35,260 bases of DNA from assembly GCA_023251475.1 (NCBI GenBank), contig JAHEYS010000064.1, forward strand, positions 1-35,260, in the 5' to 3' direction. Below the pieces are notes generated by a model. The model was given only the letters and a program-made list of their open reading frames with translations, was not told the DNA's origin and ran no database searches. This DNA is from Prolixibacteraceae bacterium. Its GTDB lineage: Bacteria > Bacteroidota > Bacteroidia > Bacteroidales > Prolixibacteraceae. The translations under genes and the position numbers were made by a program. Position 1 is the stretch's first letter, and every line of letters begins with the position of its first letter. Shown in pieces: positions 1 through 8,109 of this stretch.

Positions 1-1013
1 AAATGGAAAAGGACATCCCCTTTGCTGATGCTATTCAGATAGGTTTGGCCGTGAACAATTTTTTTATGTCGTACCGGACTCTTGGGTTTATAGTAGAGAT
101 GTTTCGCCCCGACCAGTGGAAATCCCATAAAATCCTTGAAATTATGGATTCTGCTCCCTGCGATAACGACATCTTCCTTTTTGAAATTGAGTTTGTAAAG
201 GATGAAAGAGAGCAAATTTTCAGGTATACCCTTTTCGTGAACAAACCTGACAAGGGCACTATTACCCCGTTTTACAATACTTTTTGCCACCAGTTTAACG
301 TAACTCTCTGCCACATCATCATCCAAATCAAGTTCCGCGTCACGTGTCAACTTGAAAATATATGAACTGATCTTCTGATAGTTAAACATATAAAAGGTAT
401 CGTCCAGCTCGTAACGAATCACATCTTCAAGGAGAATAATATAGGTTTTATCATCTTTGGAAGGGATTATTACAAACCTCGGGAGCAGATCTGTAGGGAC
501 CTCGATCAGGGCATATTCCGATTTCTTGTTCTTTGCCATATCGACCGCAAGATAGATGGCATCATCACGAAGGACAGGCATCTTTGTCCCCTTTTTCAGG
601 ATAATTGGCATAATCCGTGGTCTTACCTCTCTTTTAAAATAGTGGGTAACAAACTCACCCTGCTCAGGGGTCAGCTGGTTCTCATTGACGATGAAAATAT
701 TTTCATCAGCCAACTCTTTCAATATCTGGTTATAAATTTCCTCAAACCGGTTACTGTGCTGAATAACAATCTCTTCAATCTGAGAAAGCACTTCGCGCGG
801 ATTGCCCCCTTCAGCCAGTGTAAGTTGGCCAATCATTGCCAGACGCCTCAAAATAGCAACACGAACACGGAAAAATTCATCCAGATTATTGGAATAAATT
901 CCCAGGAACTTAAGTCGCTCGATAAGAGGTACTTCATGCCTCGCAGCTTCCTGAAGCAGTCTCTCATTGAAGGATAACCAGCTGATTTCCTTACTTCTAA
1001 GTTTTGCAATCAT
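1..1013 (-). CDS. ppk1: Polyphosphate kinase 1, N-terminal half (runs off the left edge)
   Basis: Reading the minus strand from the ATG at 1013 gives 337 uninterrupted codons to the window edge. The ORF track missed it because its stop lies outside. The start reads MIAKLRSKEISWLSFNERLL, followed by PLIERLKFLGIYSNNLDEFFRVRVA (residues 29-53), the characteristic N-terminal domain of PPK1. At the edge it reads ISKGDVLFHF, matching the start of the segment before the catalytic C1 domain. PPK1 is usually about 690 residues, so roughly half is present; the autophosphorylated histidine lies outside and cannot be checked. The enzyme reversibly polymerises the gamma phosphate of ATP into polyphosphate, usually at the inner membrane. 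It is divergent from the TPR gene, with a 127 bp AT-rich spacer. No clear -7 box was found for ppk. Confidence 0.93.
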   Translation of the reverse strand, partial: MIAKLRSKEISWLSFNERLLQEAARHEVPLIERLKFLGIYSNNLDEFFRVRVAILRRLAMIGQLTLAEGGNPREVLSQIEEIVIQHSNRFEEIYNQILKELADENIFIVNENQLTPEQGEFVTHYFKREVRPRIMPIILKKGTKMPVLRDDAIYLAVDMAKNKKSEYALIEVPTDLLPRFVIIPSKDDKTYIILLEDVIRYELDDTFYMFNYQKISSYIFKLTRDAELDLDDDVAESYVKLVAKSIVKRGNSALVRFVHEKGIPENLLSFILYKLNFKKEDVVIAGSRIHNFKDFMGFPLVGAKHLYYKPKSPVRHKKIVHGQTYLNSISKGDVLFH

Positions 1014-1083
1014 AGCAGATTTATCAATTTTTATTTTTTAAAGATAAAAAATCACTGCAAAATAATACTTTAACCCAGTTGTT

Positions 1084-1115
1084 TTTGCATGTAACCATAT
1101 TTTCTCGTAAATTTG
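1084..1115 (+). promoter_or_regulatory. Bacteroidota-type promoter for the TPR gene
   Basis: TTTG at 1084-1087 and TAAATTTG at 1108-1115 are separated by 20 bases. This matches the Bacteroidota housekeeping consensus (-33 TTTG, -7 TAnnTTTG). Transcription would start around 1122, leaving a leader of about 18 bases before the ATG at 1141, which supports that start codon. Confidence 0.7.
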
Positions 1116-1140
1116 AACTAGAAGTAAATAAAACATTAAA

Positions 1141-3372
1141 ATGACCGATTCAGAGCTAAAGTATAAATACAGGCAAATTTGTAATCTGTTGTCGACAAGA
1201 AAGCTAAAGCCGGCATTTGATCTTCTTGAGGAGTTGATCGCAGTCACCGGCCTTGGTGAATTTGGGGATCAGTTCTTCAATCTTGAGCAAAATTACAAAT
1301 TTATGCTCAAATATACTGTCGAGGGGATTAACGATCCTGAAAGGCAAAAGATCTATGAGCACCTGTTTATATCCACTTATGAGCTTGCCGACAATATTTA
1401 TGAGAACCTGCGGATGAAATATTCACAATCTGTTGAATATCAAAAGAAACGGGGATTTCTTAAACACTTTATCACAAATTTTGAAGGATATGCGAAGGAT
1501 CTGGAACGGTATTCGGTTGAAAAAGAGCTCCGAACCCTGGTAACAGATGGTACAGCAGGCCAGAATGAACCGCGAATGGATTCAGAGATTCACCTGCAAA
1601 AGATCTTTACGATATTTTACCATTGCTGGTTTACAGACCGGCTGACAGGTGATGAAATTCAGTTTTTCCGCTCATTTCTGAAAAATGAGACGCTTCCCTT
1701 CTATGAAAAGGCTCTGATTGTTACCGCTCTTACCCTGGGTCTTATCCGGTTTTTCGACGAGCATAAGATCATCTTGCTCTTTAATGCATATGAGGATCCG
1801 GATGAAGAGATCAGTCAACGGGCTTTAATCGGGCTGATCATTGGAATCTATTTTTACGACCAGCGGATGCCCTTCTACCATGCCGTGTTAGGAAGGCTGC
1901 AGATATTAATTGAGGATCCGCGATTCAGGTCAAATTTTGAGCGCTCGATCCTTCAGTTTATCCGAAGTAAGGAGACCGAAAAAATCCAGCGGAAACTACA
2001 GGATGAGATCCTGCCGGAGATGATCAAACTCAGTCCCAATCTGCGCAATAAGCTCAGTATTGAGAGTCTGCTCGGCGAGGGTCTTTCCGATGATAAAAAT
2101 CCGGAGTGGCAGGAGATCCTGAAAGATTCGCCTGAACTGATGGGAAAAATGGAGGAGCTCACAGAGATGCAATCTGAGGGGGCCGACGTATTTCTGAGTT
2201 CGTTTTCAATGCTGAAACACTTCCCTTTTTTCAGTGAGCTGGCCAACTGGTTTTTCCCTTTTACACCCGAACATCCCGAAATAAAAAGAAATCCGATCAA
2301 CAAGGAATCAGGTGAAGATCTTGCGTTTACGCAGCTGATCATGAAATCACCCATGCTTTGCAATTCGGATAAATACTCGTTTTTTTTCAGTATCCTGAAT
2401 ATTCCTCCCGATTACAAAAAAATGGTATCCGATTCATTAAAAGCTGAATCAGAACAATTTGAAGAAATTGCAAAAGATGGCTCCTTCCTGTCTCAAAATA
2501 AAAAGGGGGAGAAAATCATCAGTCAGTACATTATGGATCTTTATCGATTTTTCAAAATTCATCCCCAACATGAAGGTTTTGAGGATATTTTTGCCTGGAA
2601 ATTCGACTTTCATAATAAATTTGCCTTTTCAAAATTACTGGGTGAAGACCCGAAGATACAGCGCAGCATTGCAGAATTTAATTTTGCCAAAAACTATTTC
2701 AGCGAAGCCGCCGACCTTTTTGAGATTTTGCTTAGGGACGCAGATGATGCTGAAATGCTGCAAAAACTTGCTTTTTGTCACCAGAAGATGGGTGATTATA
2801 ATAAAGCGCTCATTTTTTATCTCAAGGCTGACTTGTTTGAGCAAAATAAACTCTGGAACCTTAAAAAAATTGCACTTTGTTACCGGAACCTTAAAAAACC
2901 GGCAAAAGCACTTGAATACTATCAGCTGGCCGGGATTTTGGAGCCTGACAATCTGGCCCTTCATGTTTCGATCGGACAATGCCAGATGGAACTAAACCTT
3001 TACGAAGAGGCGCTTAAATCGTATTATAAGGTGGAGTATCTCTCTCCGGGGAACAAGAAAATATGGAGGCCAATCGGTTGGTGCTCCTTCCTCATTGGCA
3101 AGGTTGAACAGGCAGGTAAATACTATCAACGGCTGATCAATGACAGCCCGAATAAATACGACCTGCTCAATATGGGGCACGTACAATGGTGTCTCGGGAA
3201 CAGAAAAGCAGCGCTCGATTTTTACAAAAGAAGTATAAACAATCCTGAAAGTTCAGAGAATGATTTTATGGAGGCCTTTGACGAAGATTTGCATAATCTT
3301 ATTAATCAAGGGGTTAATCCTGACGATGTTCCAATCATGCTTGATCAGCTCAGGTACTTTCTGGAGGATTAG
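1141..3372 (+). CDS. Large tetratricopeptide-repeat protein of unknown function
   Basis: This 743-residue protein has no signal peptide or membrane segment, so it is probably cytoplasmic. The first ~500 residues are alpha-helical and acidic without a recognised family. Residues about 510-710 form at least five consecutive TPR units, with phrases such as AEMLQKLAFCHQKMGDYNKAL, KIALCYRNLKKPAKALEYYQ and MGHVQWCLGNRKAALDFYKR. TPR arrays bind peptides or partner proteins, so a scaffold or adaptor role is likely, but no partner is visible. Proteins of this layout occur as conserved hypotheticals in Bacteroidota. The ATG at 1141 is supported by a well-matched promoter ending 25 bases upstream. It is divergent from ppk and convergent with the PorP/SprF gene. 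Adjacency to ppk alone does not prove a shared function. Confidence 0.85.
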   Translation: MTDSELKYKYRQICNLLSTRKLKPAFDLLEELIAVTGLGEFGDQFFNLEQNYKFMLKYTVEGINDPERQKIYEHLFISTYELADNIYENLRMKYSQSVEYQKKRGFLKHFITNFEGYAKDLERYSVEKELRTLVTDGTAGQNEPRMDSEIHLQKIFTIFYHCWFTDRLTGDEIQFFRSFLKNETLPFYEKALIVTALTLGLIRFFDEHKIILLFNAYEDPDEEISQRALIGLIIGIYFYDQRMPFYHAVLGRLQILIEDPRFRSNFERSILQFIRSKETEKIQRKLQDEILPEMIKLSPNLRNKLSIESLLGEGLSDDKNPEWQEILKDSPELMGKMEELTEMQSEGADVFLSSFSMLKHFPFFSELANWFFPFTPEHPEIKRNPINKESGEDLAFTQLIMKSPMLCNSDKYSFFFSILNIPPDYKKMVSDSLKAESEQFEEIAKDGSFLSQNKKGEKIISQYIMDLYRFFKIHPQHEGFEDIFAWKFDFHNKFAFSKLLGEDPKIQRSIAEFNFAKNYFSEAADLFEILLRDADDAEMLQKLAFCHQKMGDYNKALIFYLKADLFEQNKLWNLKKIALCYRNLKKPAKALEYYQLAGILEPDNLALHVSIGQCQMELNLYEEALKSYYKVEYLSPGNKKIWRPIGWCSFLIGKVEQAGKYYQRLINDSPNKYDLLNMGHVQWCLGNRKAALDFYKRSINNPESSENDFMEAFDEDLHNLINQGVNPDDVPIMLDQLRYFLED

Positions 3373-3433
3373 TACCCATTGTTCAGACCGGACCTATCAG
3401 AATCACAATCAAATAATAAGTGGCATTTGTCCC

Positions 3434-4393
3434 TTAAAAATACCTTGGAATGTTATGACGTCCCCTGCGTATGGTTACAAAATCATAACTGATCATAAAT
3501 TCGTGCGTCCCCGAATTAACCTGGGTCGGATGGAAAGTGGTTTTGTCATAAGAGTATCCGAATTTAAGCTGAGGATTTAAGTTATACTGGAAGATCAGTC
3601 CAATGGAGTTCTTAAACCGGTAGGTCGCTCCGATCCATACCTGGTCATAAAGCAAAAAACTCGCGGTGAAATCAGCATAGTTTGGAGTTCTTTCGGCCCA
3701 CCGGTACAATATTGTGGGTTTAAATTTTACCACATCATTTAAGAAAAATACGTAACCACCCATACCGTAAAAATGGAAAACCTCCCTGAAAGCAGCTATT
3801 CCGTCATCTGCACGGATGGTGTGAGGCAATATTTTCGGAGAGGATGCCCCCAGAAAAAACCGGTCGCTATGCCACAGGATCCCAACTCCCATGTTCGGAA
3901 TAAACTTTAGTTTGACATCATACATGAAAACCATATCGGGGGAGTCCCATATGCGCAAATCGGTAAAATTGGCCTGGAAAGTATTCACCTCCGCTTTCAA
4001 ACCAAACGAGAGGTATTGCTCCTCACGAAGCATTACACGAAATGCATAATCAATATTAATCCCGTTTTGCCGCAGCGGACCCCACTTGTCATTTACAATT
4101 GACAATCCAAGACCCACATTAAATCCGGGAATAGGTCCGCTGATTGTAAGTGAGTTGGTGTTGGGAGCTCCGTCAAATCCAACCCATTGTGCCCTGGATA
4201 TACCGGTAAAATTTAAGACTCCTGAAATTCCGGCATAGGCCGGCTGGACGGTCAGCAAATTGTTCATGTACTGGGTATAAACCGGATCCTGCTGTGAAAA
4301 TCCGTAAAAAGGGGATATCACAAACAGCCAGGGGGCAAAACCTAATAGCCTGCAAAATAATTGGCTGACATATTTTCTCAAAATAAAAATCAT
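3434..4393 (-). CDS. PorP/SprF family type IX secretion system membrane protein
   Basis: The 319-residue product has an N-terminal hydrophobic signal peptide ending near GFS/QQ, directly followed by QDPVYTQYMNNLLTVQPAYAG. This is the hallmark of PorP/SprF proteins (QDP-x-YTQYM-x(n)-NPAYAG). The rest alternates aromatic and polar residues, as expected of an outer-membrane beta-barrel, and the length fits the family. Members either act in the T9SS itself (PorP with PorK/L/M/N) or, like SprF, are dedicated partners for one SprB-like adhesin. Here there is no adjacent adhesin and no porKLMN cluster, so which role applies cannot be read from context. It lies downstream of gcvH on the same strand, but a 369 bp gap containing a strong hairpin suggests separate transcription. 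No exact -7 box was found. Confidence 0.9.
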   Translation of the reverse strand: MIFILRKYVSQLFCRLLGFAPWLFVISPFYGFSQQDPVYTQYMNNLLTVQPAYAGISGVLNFTGISRAQWVGFDGAPNTNSLTISGPIPGFNVGLGLSIVNDKWGPLRQNGINIDYAFRVMLREEQYLSFGLKAEVNTFQANFTDLRIWDSPDMVFMYDVKLKFIPNMGVGILWHSDRFFLGASSPKILPHTIRADDGIAAFREVFHFYGMGGYVFFLNDVVKFKPTILYRWAERTPNYADFTASFLLYDQVWIGATYRFKNSIGLIFQYNLNPQLKFGYSYDKTTFHPTQVNSGTHEFMISYDFVTIRRGRHNIPRYF

Positions 4394-4762
4394 TTACCTC
4401 ACGATTTGTAGTAAGCCAAACGTTAGCAATTGTAGTTAAGCGATTATCCTTATGAACAGGACGAAAAACCATGCATTAATCCATTGCAAATTACCAAAAA
4501 ATCTTACATGAAACAATAGCTGAATTTAAATATCTTACCGGGTCTAAAAAACTTTTACAGCAATCAAAATATTAAAGCTGCTTCAGCTTTAACTGAAACA
4601 GCTTTAACAGATATCCATTCCTGTTCCTCCATAGCTTTCAGGCAGCAATAATTTTATAACCTTGCCAAAAAATAAGATAAACCGAACCATTTAAGTGGTC
4701 CAGTGTCAAAGGATCCGGAGAAAAAAGCGATGAAGACACAACATGAAACACCAGATCGGGTC
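4394..4762. other. Non-coding spacer between gcvH and the PorP/SprF gene
   Basis: This 369 bp stretch holds no convincing ORF. The 99-residue minus-strand ORF overlapping its left end is out of frame with the PorP gene and shows no family. The one clear element is the long hairpin at 4572-4607. The side nearest PorP must contain its promoter, but no exact TAnnTTTG box was found. Confidence 0.7.
4572..4607 (-). terminator. 15-bp stem hairpin, probable terminator downstream of gcvH
   Basis: TTAAAGCTGCTTCAG (4572-4586) and CTGAAACAGCTTTAA (4593-4607) are inverted around a 6-base loop. On the plus strand there is one C/A mismatch. On the minus-strand transcript the same position is a G-U wobble, so the stem is fully paired only in RNA made in the gcvH direction. 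A short T-containing tract (TATTTTG) follows on that strand. It lies about 155 bases after the gcvH stop. Confidence 0.6.
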
Positions 4763-5143
4763 TTATTCCGAAATCAACGCTTTATATTCATCGGCAGTCA
4801 GTAACTCATCAAGTTCGGCTGCATCACTCATCCTGATTTTTACCAGCCACCCTTTATCGTAGGGATCACTATTGACCAGTTCGGCAGCATCGGCAAGCGC
4901 TTGGTTCATTTCAAGGATCTCTCCCGAAACCGGCATAAAAAGGTCAGAAACAGTTTTTACAGCTTCTATTGTCCCAAAAACCTCCTCCTTACCAAGGGTT
5001 TCTCCAACAGTTTCAATTTCAAGATATACGATGTCGCCCAATTCCCCCTGGGCAAAATCGGTAATCCCGATAAAAGCAAATGCACCTTCCACACGAATCC
5101 ATTCATGGTCTTTCGTGTATTTTAAATTTGATGGAATTTTCAT
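4763..5143 (-). CDS. gcvH: Glycine cleavage system H protein
   Basis: At 126 residues this is the standard GcvH length. It carries the family start ([10 protein letters not shown]), the [13 protein letters not shown] stretch and the lipoylation site in [13 protein letters not shown], where Lys63 is the attachment residue, followed by PVSGEI. GcvH shuttles the aminomethyl group between the P, T and L proteins while glycine is split to CO2, ammonia and methylene-tetrahydrofolate in the cytoplasm. None of gcvP, gcvT or lpd is nearby, which is usual in Bacteroidota where these genes are scattered. The ATG at 5143 is the only sensible start, and a -7 box lies about 35 bases upstream. Confidence 0.97.
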   Translation of the reverse strand: MKIPSNLKYTKDHEWIRVEGAFAFIGITDFAQGELGDIVYLEIETVGETLGKEEVFGTIEAVKTVSDLFMPVSGEILEMNQALADAAELVNSDPYDKGWLVKIRMSDAAELDELLTADEYKALISE

Positions 5144-5443
5144 TAATGATGTATTTAAGGTTTCTGATTTTATGCTTCAAAAATACGATAAATTAAGCAT
5201 CTAAAATAAATTGGCGCCTAAAATAATCTACAATTTCCATCTACTGCTGTAGAATACAGCTGACTACCGGCAACTGAGCTTTAGTGGTATAAAAATCAAA
5301 GTCAATCGTGACAGTACCCGATTTTTTGTGCTTTAGCGCACCCCTTTTTACAGGGAAATATGCCAATTAAGCGGAATATTTCCCTTATCTCTTTTATTAA
5401 CGCCAGATTTTCACTATACTTGGGGTGTAAAACATCAGATACA
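5144..5443. other. Divergent spacer between gcvH and tsaE
   Basis: This 300 bp spacer contains the gcvH -7 box and, for tsaE, a one-mismatch -7 box TATACTTG at 5415-5422. The ORF track extends tsaE into this spacer (from 5360), but that extension has no family similarity and would precede the likely transcription start. A weak 4-bp hairpin (GTGC/GCAC near 5331) is not persuasive. Nothing else was seen. Confidence 0.5.
5178..5185 (-). promoter_or_regulatory. -7 box of the gcvH promoter
   Basis: Read on the minus strand this is TATTTTTG, an exact match to TAnnTTTG, placing transcription start near 5171 and giving a leader of about 28 bases. No TTTG was found at the expected -33 spacing, so the call rests on the -7 box alone. 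Confidence 0.45.
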
Positions 5444-5860
5444 ATGTTCAAGGCCGAGATAAAGTCACTTTCAGAAATTAACCATATCGCGACCAGATTT
5501 ATTCAGGCGCACCCGGCAGACCGAATATTTGCGTTCTACGGAGGTATGGGAGCGGGTAAAACAACATTTATTAAGGCGCTTTGCGAGGAGATGCAGGTGC
5601 TGGACTATGTCACTTCACCCACTTTCTCTCTGATCAACGAATATAAAACTGAAAACAACAGCACTATTTTTCATTTCGACTTCTACCGGATCAAAAACAT
5701 TACCGAGGCGTATGATATTGGATATGAAGATTACTTTTACAGCGGTGATTATTGCTTTATCGAATGGCCTGAACTGATTGAACCTCTTTTGCCTCCCATT
5801 ACCGTGAAGGTATTCATCAGGGAGGTGGAGAATGGCAAAAGGATTATTGAAACGCTTTGA
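5444..5860 (+). CDS. tsaE: tRNA threonylcarbamoyladenosine biosynthesis ATPase TsaE
   Basis: The product has the P-loop GGMGAGKTT (residues 33-41 from the chosen start), the SPTFSLINEY motif, HFDFYRI and FIEWPE, the ordered hallmarks of TsaE. With TsaB and TsaD it completes t6A at position 37 of ANN-decoding tRNAs, and its ATP hydrolysis resets the complex. I start it at the ATG at 5444 (138 residues, usual family length) instead of the track's 5360. The extra 28 residues (MPIKRNISLISF...) are not part of the family, and a possible -7 box (TATACTTG, 5415-5422) lies between the two starts. The next gene begins 26 bases after its stop, so the two are probably co-transcribed. Confidence 0.93.
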   Translation: MFKAEIKSLSEINHIATRFIQAHPADRIFAFYGGMGAGKTTFIKALCEEMQVLDYVTSPTFSLINEYKTENNSTIFHFDFYRIKNITEAYDIGYEDYFYSGDYCFIEWPELIEPLLPPITVKVFIREVENGKRIIETL

Positions 5861-5886
5861 GGTTTTTTGTTTAAAATAGTCAGAAT

Positions 5887-7104
5887 ATGAATCAAAGGAA
5901 AGGTGGTAAATTGTCAACGCTGGCTAACGACCAGCTGCTGCCACGGGAGGAACTTTACAAGAGATGCCCCCGGAACATTAAATTGAATATTGGCATTCCT
6001 GACAATTCCTCATCCATGGAATACAGTGTTCCCCTGACTCCCCAGTCGGTTGAAGTACTTGTCGGCAACGGGCATGATGTGTTTGTGGAATCGGGCGCCG
6101 GCAAGGAGGCCAATTATTCAGACAAAGATTACTCCGACTCAGGAGCTGTGATCTGCAAATCGGCAGCCGAAATCTTTCAGTGTGACATTATCCTTAAAAT
6201 GTCTCCTTTCACTCAGGAAGAGAGCGAGTTGATGAAAGGAAACCAGCTACTTCTTTCCCCCATCTACCTCACTTTACAAACCCAGGAATCGGTGCGGCGC
6301 CTGATGCGCAAGAAAGTTACTGCGGTAGGTTTTGAATATATGAAAGACGAATACGGCATTTTCCCTGTTGAGAGGATATTCAGTGAGATCATGGGAAACT
6401 GCGCAATGATTGTCGCGAGCGAATACCTGAGTTCTGCCCGAAACGGTAAAGGGGTGATCCTTGGTTGCGTGACGGGAATCTCCCCAACCGAAGTGATTAT
6501 CCTTGGTTCGGGAACAGCTGCCGAACATGCCGCCCGTACTGCCCTGGCCCTTGGCGCTACAGTGAAGATCTTTGACGACTCTATATCAAAACTGATGGAG
6601 TTCCAATCGCGGCTGGGACAAAGGGTTTTTACTTCAGTTTTCCATCCCAAAGCGTTACGAAAGGCAATGAAAACGGCAGAAGTGGTGATTGGTGCCCTCT
6701 CAATGAATGAAGTGCCAAAAATTATTGTCCCTGAAGAGATGGTCGAAGGGATGAAGGAGAATTCGGTCATTATCGACCTGAATATCATCCAGGGAGGGTG
6801 CATCGAGACTTCAAGAATTACCAACCATAAAAAACCAACCTATATTGAACATGGAGTGATCCACTATTGTGTTCCCAATATTACCTCCCGTGTTGCCCGC
6901 ACCACCTCTATCGCAGTGAGTAATATCCTCACTCCGATGCTCCTGGAGATCGGACAGTCGGGTGGGATCAACCAATATGTAAAAACAAACCGGGGTTTTT
7001 GCGAAGGGATCTATGTCTTCAACGGGGTTTTAACCAATCAGGATATCGGCGAGCTTCTCAATATTCCGGTTACCGATATTAACCTGCTAATGGCGGCATT
7101 CTGA
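5887..7104 (+). CDS. Alanine dehydrogenase/transhydrogenase-family protein with substituted active site
   Basis: The 405-residue protein aligns along its length with alanine dehydrogenase: IGIPDNSSSMEYSVPLTP (35-52) matches the family N-terminus, VIILGSGTAAEHAA (203-216) is a dinucleotide-binding loop with an acidic D230 after the next strand, and IQGGCIETSR (301-310) matches the conserved C-terminal segment. Against M. tuberculosis Ald, whose key residues are Arg15, Lys75, His96 and Asp270, the aligned positions read Ser47, Ser106, Tyr127 and Ile301. All four substrate-binding or catalytic residues are therefore replaced while the cofactor fold remains. Ordinary L-alanine/pyruvate interconversion is unlikely; a pseudoenzyme or altered-substrate role is inferred. 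It also has an ~30-residue N-terminal extension. It sits 26 bases after tsaE. Family confidence is high; the usual name 'alanine dehydrogenase' should be treated as uncertain in function. Confidence 0.85.
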   Translation: MNQRKGGKLSTLANDQLLPREELYKRCPRNIKLNIGIPDNSSSMEYSVPLTPQSVEVLVGNGHDVFVESGAGKEANYSDKDYSDSGAVICKSAAEIFQCDIILKMSPFTQEESELMKGNQLLLSPIYLTLQTQESVRRLMRKKVTAVGFEYMKDEYGIFPVERIFSEIMGNCAMIVASEYLSSARNGKGVILGCVTGISPTEVIILGSGTAAEHAARTALALGATVKIFDDSISKLMEFQSRLGQRVFTSVFHPKALRKAMKTAEVVIGALSMNEVPKIIVPEEMVEGMKENSVIIDLNIIQGGCIETSRITNHKKPTYIEHGVIHYCVPNITSRVARTTSIAVSNILTPMLLEIGQSGGINQYVKTNRGFCEGIYVFNGVLTNQDIGELLNIPVTDINLLMAAF

Positions 7105-7106
7105 CA

Positions 7107-7133
7107 GGTGAATCTGATTCTCAGATTTCCACC
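7107..7133 (+). terminator. Stem-loop just after the alanine-dehydrogenase-like gene
   Basis: GGTGAATCTGA (7107-7117) pairs with TCAGATT...CACC (7121-7133) around a 3-base loop with a 2-base bulge, giving about 11 base pairs starting 3 bases after the stop codon. It is placed where a terminator would be, though no long T run follows. Confidence 0.5.
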
Positions 7134-7276
7134 GTTTAGGTGTAGCCCAATGATTAAAGTATTCCTGTTTTATTTTCCATTCCATTATTCACCACTTACT
7201 ATGCCACACATGCGGTTACACTGTTCCGCTTCAAAAGTCAGTGATCCAGGTGGAAAGAAAAATTAAATTATTTAAA

Positions 7277-8017
7277 ATGAATCTGTATCTCGTTAATTAT
7301 TTGTTGATTGCCTCCTTATTTTTCCCAATTAAAAATAGTTACGGGCAAAATCCTTCTCCTGACTTTAAAAAGGGGGAGTTGATTTACCGGAATTCGATGG
7401 CATCGAAAGAAGAGGTGGCTGACTGGCGAATGGAAGGGCCCGGTGTTACTGAGTTTAAAGATGGATGGATGCACATGTTCTCCCCAAATGAAAAATATCA
7501 CCATGTGTTTTGGTGCCCTAAAGATTTCCCCGGAAGTTTTATCGCTGAATGGGAATTACAAAATCAGAAGATTGAGGCAGGATTATGTATTGTATTTTTT
7601 TCTGCAAAAGGGAGTAAGGGGGAAGATATTTTCGATCCGTCATTTCCGGTTAGGGACGGGACATTCAGCCAGTATACAAAAAGCAATCAATTTAATAATT
7701 ACCATATATCCTATTACGCAAATGGCAGGGATAATCCCGGACGGGAAATATCCCACCTCAGAAAGAACAAAGGTTTCAATCTTGTACAGGAAATTGAACC
7801 TGGTATTCCTGTAAAATCAATTGAAATCCACAAAATAACCCTGATTAAGGATGGCCCCCGTATTGTAATGTTCGTTGACAATCGAAAAATCATCGACTGG
7901 GTAGATGACGGGAAGAAGTACGGCCCTGTATTGCAGGAAGGTAAGATAGGATTTCGTCAGATGCAATGGACGCACTTCAAATACAGAGCGTTCAAAGTAT
8001 GGTCTTTAATAAAATGA
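7277..8017 (+). CDS. DUF1961 family secreted protein
   Basis: Starting at the ATG at 7277 the product is 246 residues with a signal peptide (MNLYLVNYLLIASLFF... cleaved near YG/Q). The track's longer start at 7241 puts 12 charged residues in front of the signal and is less likely. The body has phrases I associate with DUF1961: HHVFWCPKDFPGSF, GLCIVFFSAKG, GEDIFDP, YHISYYANG, LRKNKGF and IGFRQMQWT. The family is predicted to have a concanavalin-like beta-sandwich and recurs beside polysaccharide lyases in Bacteroidota, but I know of no firm enzymatic assignment to give here. It precedes a heparinase-type lyase gene by about 530 bp, which suggests a role in acidic-polysaccharide breakdown. Periplasmic or surface location is inferred from the signal peptide. 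Confidence 0.85.
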   Translation: MNLYLVNYLLIASLFFPIKNSYGQNPSPDFKKGELIYRNSMASKEEVADWRMEGPGVTEFKDGWMHMFSPNEKYHHVFWCPKDFPGSFIAEWELQNQKIEAGLCIVFFSAKGSKGEDIFDPSFPVRDGTFSQYTKSNQFNNYHISYYANGRDNPGREISHLRKNKGFNLVQEIEPGIPVKSIEIHKITLIKDGPRIVMFVDNRKIIDWVDDGKKYGPVLQEGKIGFRQMQWTHFKYRAFKVWSLIK

Positions 8018-8109
8018 ATGAATCAAATCCCTACAAGTAAAAGCTCGGTAATGAAGATAAAAATCGATCCGAATACCATATGGCTGTTTAAAAAACCAGT
8101 AATTATCAA

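Noticed and set aside
3-365. 120-residue plus-strand ORF at the left edge
   Set aside because: It is antisense to the clearly recognisable ppk reading frame, which covers 1-1013.
642-977. 111-residue plus-strand ORF
   Set aside because: Shadow of ppk on the opposite strand; no family features.
2459-2995. 178-residue plus-strand ORF
   Set aside because: Alternate frame inside the TPR gene; composition rich in Lys/Phe/Ser without a family.
4173-4472. 99-residue minus-strand ORF overlapping the PorP gene start
   Set aside because: Out of frame with a well-supported signal peptide and barrel protein.
5325-5350. Small hairpin GTGC-TTTAGC-GCAC
   Set aside because: Only four base pairs and no position that suggests a function.
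5360-5443. N-terminal extension of TsaE in the ORF track
   Set aside because: Not similar to TsaE, precedes a possible -7 box, and the ATG at 5444 gives the normal family length.
6264-6824. 186-residue minus-strand ORF
   Set aside because: Antisense to the alanine-dehydrogenase-like gene, without recognisable motifs.
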